Assembly: GCA_037042915.1 (NCBI GenBank)
Contig: CM073195.1
Span: 558,001 to 622,000 of the forward strand
From: Auricularia sp. M13
Taxonomy: Eukaryota; Basidiomycota; Agaricomycetes; Auriculariales; Auriculariaceae
Direction: 5' to 3'
Length of the DNA: 64,000 nt
Position 1 is the first letter of the stretch; each line of letters opens with the position of its first letter. The notes beneath the pieces were generated by a model. It made no database searches, was not told where the DNA came from, and worked only from the letters and a program-made list of their open reading frames with translations. Of the stretch, positions 59,900 to 64,000 are shown in pieces. Made by a program: the position numbers and the translations under genes.

Positions 59900-60451
59900 A
59901 TGGCGGCACCGCAACAGCAGCGGCAGTTGGGATTGTCCTATAGTGAGCACCATATGTTGGCCGCAATATTCAGTGTCGCAAATGACGTGTTGCAGTGTCA
60001 AGACGTGCAAGGCGCCCAGCTGGCGACTGAATGCGGTCACTTTTTCTGCGAGGTTGCGGCCCACTTGCTCATTGGAGGTCTCGTACTCATTTATCCGACT
60101 AGCAATGCATTCAGGCCCATCTCCGTGTTGCCCCAGACGCGAATTGTGTGTCGAACGCTGTTCGTGCGAACGATGTCGCTGATGTGCCCCGCCCCAGGCC
60201 CTTACTGCCGCACAAAACTCGGTATATGCCCTTTCCCTGCAACAGCCTTGGCCGATCCCTGTCGATTGGTGCGAGGTGACAGGCGTGCGTTGGATGCAGT
60301 CGAAGCGGCACATGCCACACAGAAGAAAAAGGCTAAACAGGCCGCCAAGACGGAACGAAGGCGACGGCGCGCCCTCGAACAAGGGCTCGAGGCGAACACG
60401 AAGCGCGGTGGGAAAGTGCACAAGAGGCGCAAGGAAGCGAAAAAGCGCTAG
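59900..60451 (+). CDS. Unrecognised protein with strongly basic C-terminus
   Basis: An uninterrupted 183-residue frame: MAAPQQQRQLGLSYSEHHML, AAIFSVANDVLQCQDVQGAQ, a hydrophobic stretch FFCEVAAHLLIGGLVLIYP, several Cys, then a basic helix (ATQKKKAKQAAKTERRRRRA and KRGGKVHKRRKEAKKR). The basic tail suggests nucleic-acid binding or a nucleolar signal. The start lies inside the possible next exon of the preceding gene, so the two could instead be alternative readings of one transcript. Confidence 0.4.
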   Translation: MAAPQQQRQLGLSYSEHHMLAAIFSVANDVLQCQDVQGAQLATECGHFFCEVAAHLLIGGLVLIYPTSNAFRPISVLPQTRIVCRTLFVRTMSLMCPAPGPYCRTKLGICPFPATALADPCRLVRGDRRALDAVEAAHATQKKKAKQAAKTERRRRRALEQGLEANTKRGGKVHKRRKEAKKR

Positions 60452-61023
60452 TAATATTCGTGCGAGATTCTGTATTGAACTTCCCGTCCATTTATCATGT
60501 CGCTACTCCAATTCAGCAGAAGTCGCACTGGAATGCAGGAAAACGAGAGCTTCCGTGCTCAAGTTATGGCTGTAGGCCATATATAAACCATCCTCCTGCG
60601 TCTGGTTATGACATTGAATAGCGGACAAAATGCAATGGGCACGCGTGAGCGCGATGATAGGTGGCGGTGCATCTTCCTTCCCGAAATGGAAGGCGCATAT
60701 AGCGCACGACCCTGGGATCTCACAATTCGATCGGATTGATTGAGGCAGTGATAGTAATGCAATTTTCATGTTTAATATAAGACATATAGTATTATGAGAA
60801 TAATGACGGCGGATGTAGTAGATAGCTGTATGCGATATTTTCGGAGTCTCAACACGCGTCGTTGTCGAGATTGAATTTTGAAACTCCGAAAACGCGGCGC
60901 TACCCAGCCCGCTGCCACCACAGCGAAACATTGTAACACCAGGTACGGGCCGTGCCATGCTAGCCTTGTTTCGTGGGAATCGCTGAGGATACGCCGCGTG
61001 CTAGCGACTGCGTCATTAATCCA
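60452..61023. other. AT-richer spacer, no gene seen
   Basis: Visibly lower GC than the flanks (runs such as TTTAATATAAGACATATAGTATTATG). No motif-bearing frame. Confidence 0.45.
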
Positions 61024-61440
61024 ATGCGCAAGCCGCGGCCAATTGTCATCGCGCACTACGAGCGCTACTTGGAACGCGAACTCCCCGGCGCTGAATCAAC
61101 GAAATTTTGGCACCTTAATACGCTGTTGGACTTCTTACTGCCGTTCTTACGGCACTGCCGACATTATACGGTCGACAGAGCGTCGCGAAACGGCGTGATC
61201 ATCCTACGGTCGGACGAGTTGGAAGACTGGGAGCTCGTCGAGCAAGCGGAGGAGTTGTTAGAGTGCGCGGAGCAGGTAGCCACGGACAATGGGAGGCGCG
61301 CTGGTCGGGAGGTTGTGTGTCACTTCGGGTGGACCGTTGAGACCGCAGCAGTCCGTGGTACGCAGTTCGTCGGTGCAGGTCGCTTCAGACATCTGACAGG
61401 GGTCACAGCGGTCGAGATGCTGGACGCAGATAACTGGTGA
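61024..61440 (+). CDS. Unrecognised 138-residue protein
   Basis: The ATG at 61024 opens MRKPRPIVIAHYERYLEREL, then WHLNTLLDFLLPFLRHCRHY, RNGVIILRSDELEDWELVEQ, AEELLECAEQVATDNGRRAG and ENW-like end DADNW. Probably a small alpha/beta protein, with an acidic helix in the second half. Single exon, no known family. The frame is open to a GTG at 60973, but the ATG is the better start. Confidence 0.45.
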   Translation: MRKPRPIVIAHYERYLERELPGAESTKFWHLNTLLDFLLPFLRHCRHYTVDRASRNGVIILRSDELEDWELVEQAEELLECAEQVATDNGRRAGREVVCHFGWTVETAAVRGTQFVGAGRFRHLTGVTAVEMLDADNW

Positions 61441-61587
61441 AGATGAAGGAATAACGCTAGCTGTTTTCATTAGACTCGAACGATAGACTACCAAGATGGC
61501 GAGGAGGCGACTGGTTGTACGATATGTGGCATAACAGGCAATCTCATGTGGGCTTGGCCGAGTCGATGATAAAGAGAGCCAACCGGG

Positions 61588-62914
61588 TCACGCGCTGGCA
61601 TTCTCGCCGCGAACCAGGGGCGCGAACGTCTTGCGGAATCTACTCGTGAAGGCATTAATATACTCGATGCCGTCGTCCGGAGTCAGTGCGCGAAGCAGGT
61701 TGGAAACAGATTCAAAGGCGGCGTCCGGATCGGCGATTCCGTCGTGTCGAGGATCGAGAGCAGCGATGCAATGAGAAGTGAGTTCATGACAGCCATTGCG
61801 GCCATCTTTGGTGAAATCCGATATATTCCAGTAGGAGTCGACCACGACGACAGGTCCGAACTGAGTGGATGATCAGCAGGTTTGGCTGAGGTATCCGACG
61901 AGAAACTTACAGCAACAAATACTGCATAGAACCGCTCGCGACACAGGGCATCGGCGCGATGTTGATCGCGCCAAGTCGCATACGATTTTGACTTGAAAAT
62001 GTCTCGGGGCGAGTCTTCTGTATGACTGTTAAAGAGTGCCGGGTTGATGGCGCGGAAGGCTTCTTGCTGATAGTTTTTAACGCGGCGCATTGTGCGGATG
62101 TCGATAGCATCTTGCACCATGTAGAGAGCCTCGATCTTCTCAAGCACAGTGTGTATGTATAGATCGCGCTCCACGCGGTTCCTGGATTCGAGCACGGCCT
62201 GTCGAACTTTAGCGATGCCGAGAGAAACTGCTGCATTTCATGATCAAGTCTCACCACTTCGCGCGAGACGCTGCGTTTCACGGTATCGGCCTCTTGTATT
62301 AACTGCGTCAGTGTTGCCAGGGTGTTTCGGAGTGAAGCGTGGCTTTCGTCGTCCACAGCAAATAGAACGGCCTGACCTGGTTCAACGTGGATGAAGAAGC
62401 TTCATGTCGTGCACTCACCCAATTCTCTATAGTGTCGTAGGGCATGCCACAGAGGGCGCGCGATATTGCCGTCCTACGCATGTCGAGAGCATTGCCTGCT
62501 TTAAGCAAGGCAGAATGTGACTTGACAGCAGCAGCGTGAAGATCGTGCGTCGAGAGCGTAGAATCGGTGCGATGGGCTTCAATAAGGTTGTTGCTTATTG
62601 CCGTTATGTCTTGTGCGCTAGACGCGGACCGTGGCTTGCGTGGTGCGTTCACATCACTTTCCGTTGCTGTGGAGTGTGGCTCGACGGCAGCCTAGCACGC
62701 GATGTGATCAGGTGCTCGATAGCCAATGAAAACAAGGCTTCTGACAGACCACAGAGTCTTTTATCTTGCACAATGCAGCAGCCCACTTGTCGATTCGAGT
62801 CTTGGGTTGCTTTGCTGCGTCCAGGTTGCGCGCCGCGGCAACGAGGCCCTGGAGGTGATGTTCAAAGACAGACCCTTGCGATGCAGGTGTTTCGTCTTCG
62901 ATGTCGGAGCCCAT
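61588..62914 (-). CDS. Unrecognised coiled-coil protein (multi-exon)
   Basis: The ATG at 62914 opens MGSDIEDETPASQGSVFEHH and LQGLVAAARNLDAAKQPKTR, then IDKWAAALCKIKDS. After an intron comes NAPRKPRSASSAQDITAISN, HDLHAAAVKSHSALLKAGNA and MPYDTIENW. Then FAVDDESHASLRNTLATLTQ and LIQEADTVKRSVSREVVRLD (heptad-like), RDLYIHTVLEKIEALYMVQD, SPRDIFKSKSYATWRDQHRA, and after another intron VVVDSYWNISDFTKDGRNG, ending VRGENASA. At least three introns with plausible sites. No family recognised; a helical, possibly oligomeric protein. The junction of the first intron is uncertain. Confidence 0.55.
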
Positions 62915-63160
62915 GGACGGCGGGACGAAAAAAAAGGAAGTGGAACAGAATTGTCGGAGTTTCGATGCGCGTCGTAGATCAGTACTCCGCCGCGCGTTAA
63001 GAGGAACGAGTGGGACAGTGCAAGTTTTAGTGTAATTATTTAGGTCGCAGGCCGGTGGGCCGTTTATTATACGGTACCAAGTTCTTATGCTAGGGCTTTC
63101 AAGTAAAATCCTATCTTATAAACTGAATATATATTGTAATAAGACACTAAGTGACCAGAT
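62915..63160. other. AT-rich spacer before the tRNA
   Basis: AT-rich (for example AAACTGAATATATATTGTAATAAG). No gene. Confidence 0.5.
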
Positions 63161-63246
63161 GACCCGTTAGTTCAGTGGTTAGAATGTGTGATTCCAGTCC
63201 AATCCGGATTTCCACAAGGTCGCAGGTTCAACTCCTGCACGGGTCA
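63161..63246 (+). tRNA. tRNA with a 13-nt intron, probably tRNA-Trp (CCA)
   Basis: Acceptor stem GACCCGT pairs fully with ACGGGTC, followed by an A discriminator. The D arm is GTTC-AGTGGTTA-GAAT and the T arm GCAGG-TTCAACT-CCTGC; the variable loop is AGGTC. The anticodon arm starts TGTGA and ends CCACA. A loop of TTCCAG, then a 13-nt intron (TCCAATCCGGATT) between positions 37 and 38, leaves anticodon CCA. The discriminator A and the intron position fit eukaryotic tRNA-Trp. One oddity is an A-C mismatch at the bottom of the anticodon stem (31-39). No CCA is encoded, as expected. Confidence 0.75.
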
Positions 63247-64000
63247 TTGTTTTAATTTTGCAACTTTGACCCTGACCTGAGTAGTAATAGGAGTAGGAAA
63301 TTTATTGATTTTTTTTTTTGCCTTATCTAGTGTTGGCCAGAACGAGGCCATGGGTTGCAGACATCACACCTGTGCCAACTGGTTTGGTCTGGCTGCCACG
63401 ACAGCTTTACTCACGATTCAACAGTGATCAATCTCCTCGACTTCTTCAACTACCTGTCGCTAATTCATTTGACAGGATTGTCGTGGAACGTCGTGCGCGT
63501 GCACCTGCAACGGCGCTCCCAAGTTGAACCGGCAGACGAGTATGACGAGAACTATGAGAACGCGAGGGCTGCGGCGCTCAATGGTGGTGAAGATCTATTT
63601 TGCCACTCATATCGAAAAATAAAACGGAACTCTATTGTTAAAGCAGTGAACGTGCATCGATAATAGCGGGGAAACAGTCCGTCGTCTCGTTGACGGTGAT
63701 AAACGTAAAAGAATGGTTTGTAAAGCATGGAAGAGAATAAGGAAGGGTCATGCTGCAAAATCACATAGCGGGGGTCGTCTCGTAACGTGGATGTAAAAGA
63801 ATGGCTCGTCAAGCAGGAAAGAGAATGAGGGTCATGCTGCTGAATCGTGGTGAGGAATGATGTCATTAGAACGAGAAAGCGTCAGACGGGCTACGGGGGA
63901 GGTAGATCGGAGGCCGACACGGCGGGTGCGGTGCGCGAACATTCTTCCTGTGCCGGGGCTTAGAAGGTACAGACAAAGGGAGTGCAGAGACGTACCCAGA
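63247..64000. other. Right edge: no supported gene; diverged direct repeat
   Basis: A T-run (TTTTTTTTTT near 63309) may end transcripts. A plus-strand frame at 63355-63663 (STVINLLDFFNYLSLIHLTG) is protein-like but lacks an ATG and motifs. Confidence 0.4.
63662..63850 (+). repeat. Two diverged direct copies of a ~90-bp unit
   Basis: Copy 1 (63662-63763) and copy 2 (63764-63848) share ATAGCGGGG, GTCGTCTCGT, GTAAAAGAATGG, AGCAxGxAAGAGAAT and GGGTCATGCTGC in the same order, with small gaps. Confidence 0.7.

Overview
The window is nuclear DNA of a filamentous basidiomycete, most likely a mushroom-forming Agaricomycete. Genes are densely packed on both strands and interrupted by many 45-70 nt introns. 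Donors are commonly GTGCGT, GTGAGT or GTAAGT, and a CTGAC/CTAAC branch site often precedes the AG. Coding DNA is GC-rich. Gene content is typically fungal: a CAD-type URA2, ERG25, an AzgA purine permease, a fungalysin and homocysteine synthase. A TET/JBP-like oxygenase of mushroom type is also present. Exon joins were made by eye, so end coordinates of multi-exon genes are firmer than internal junctions.

Left part (1-18.8 kb), housekeeping: SUMO (-), VPS28 of ESCRT-I (+), a coiled-coil/BAR-like protein (-), U5 snRNP protein DIB1 (+), a PPIH-type cyclophilin (-), a possible 38-residue micro-gene (+), the large pyrimidine enzyme URA2/CAD (+), a Ypp1/TTC7-like TPR scaffold (-) and a 78-residue dsRNA-binding-domain protein (+). 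Several pairs are divergent from very short shared promoters: SUMO/VPS28, coiled-coil/DIB1, and later RhoGEF/CFIm25.

Middle part (18.8-44.6 kb): a 2.3 kb gene-poor stretch, ERG25, a conserved fungal protein of unknown function, MET17-type homocysteine synthase, AzgA permease, TAF11, a long DH-PH RhoGEF (-), CFIm25, an M36 fungalysin, a kinase-like orphan and a Nudix hydrolase. CFIm25, fungalysin and the kinase-like gene each show a single-base frame break inside otherwise well-preserved sequence.

Right part (44.6-64 kb), accessory: a gene-poor stretch with degenerate GC-rich repeats, a tRNA-like relic, orphan genes, and a MYND zinc-finger gene flanked on both sides by two halves of what looks like one fungal membrane-protein gene. 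Those halves now lie in opposite orientation, as expected of a local inversion. Further right are cysteine-rich exons, the TET/JBP-like 2OG-Fe(II) oxygenase, a 105-bp tandem duplication, a run of unrecognised ORFs, an intron-bearing tRNA (probably Trp-CCA) and diverged direct repeats at the right edge.

The genes form no single pathway. The most notable observations are two GC-AG introns with the same GCGCGT donor in VPS28 and DIB1, the probable inversion at 49.3-53.7 kb, and the TET/JBP-like gene in its orphan-rich neighbourhood. I see no CRISPR array, bacterial operon or intact transposon.
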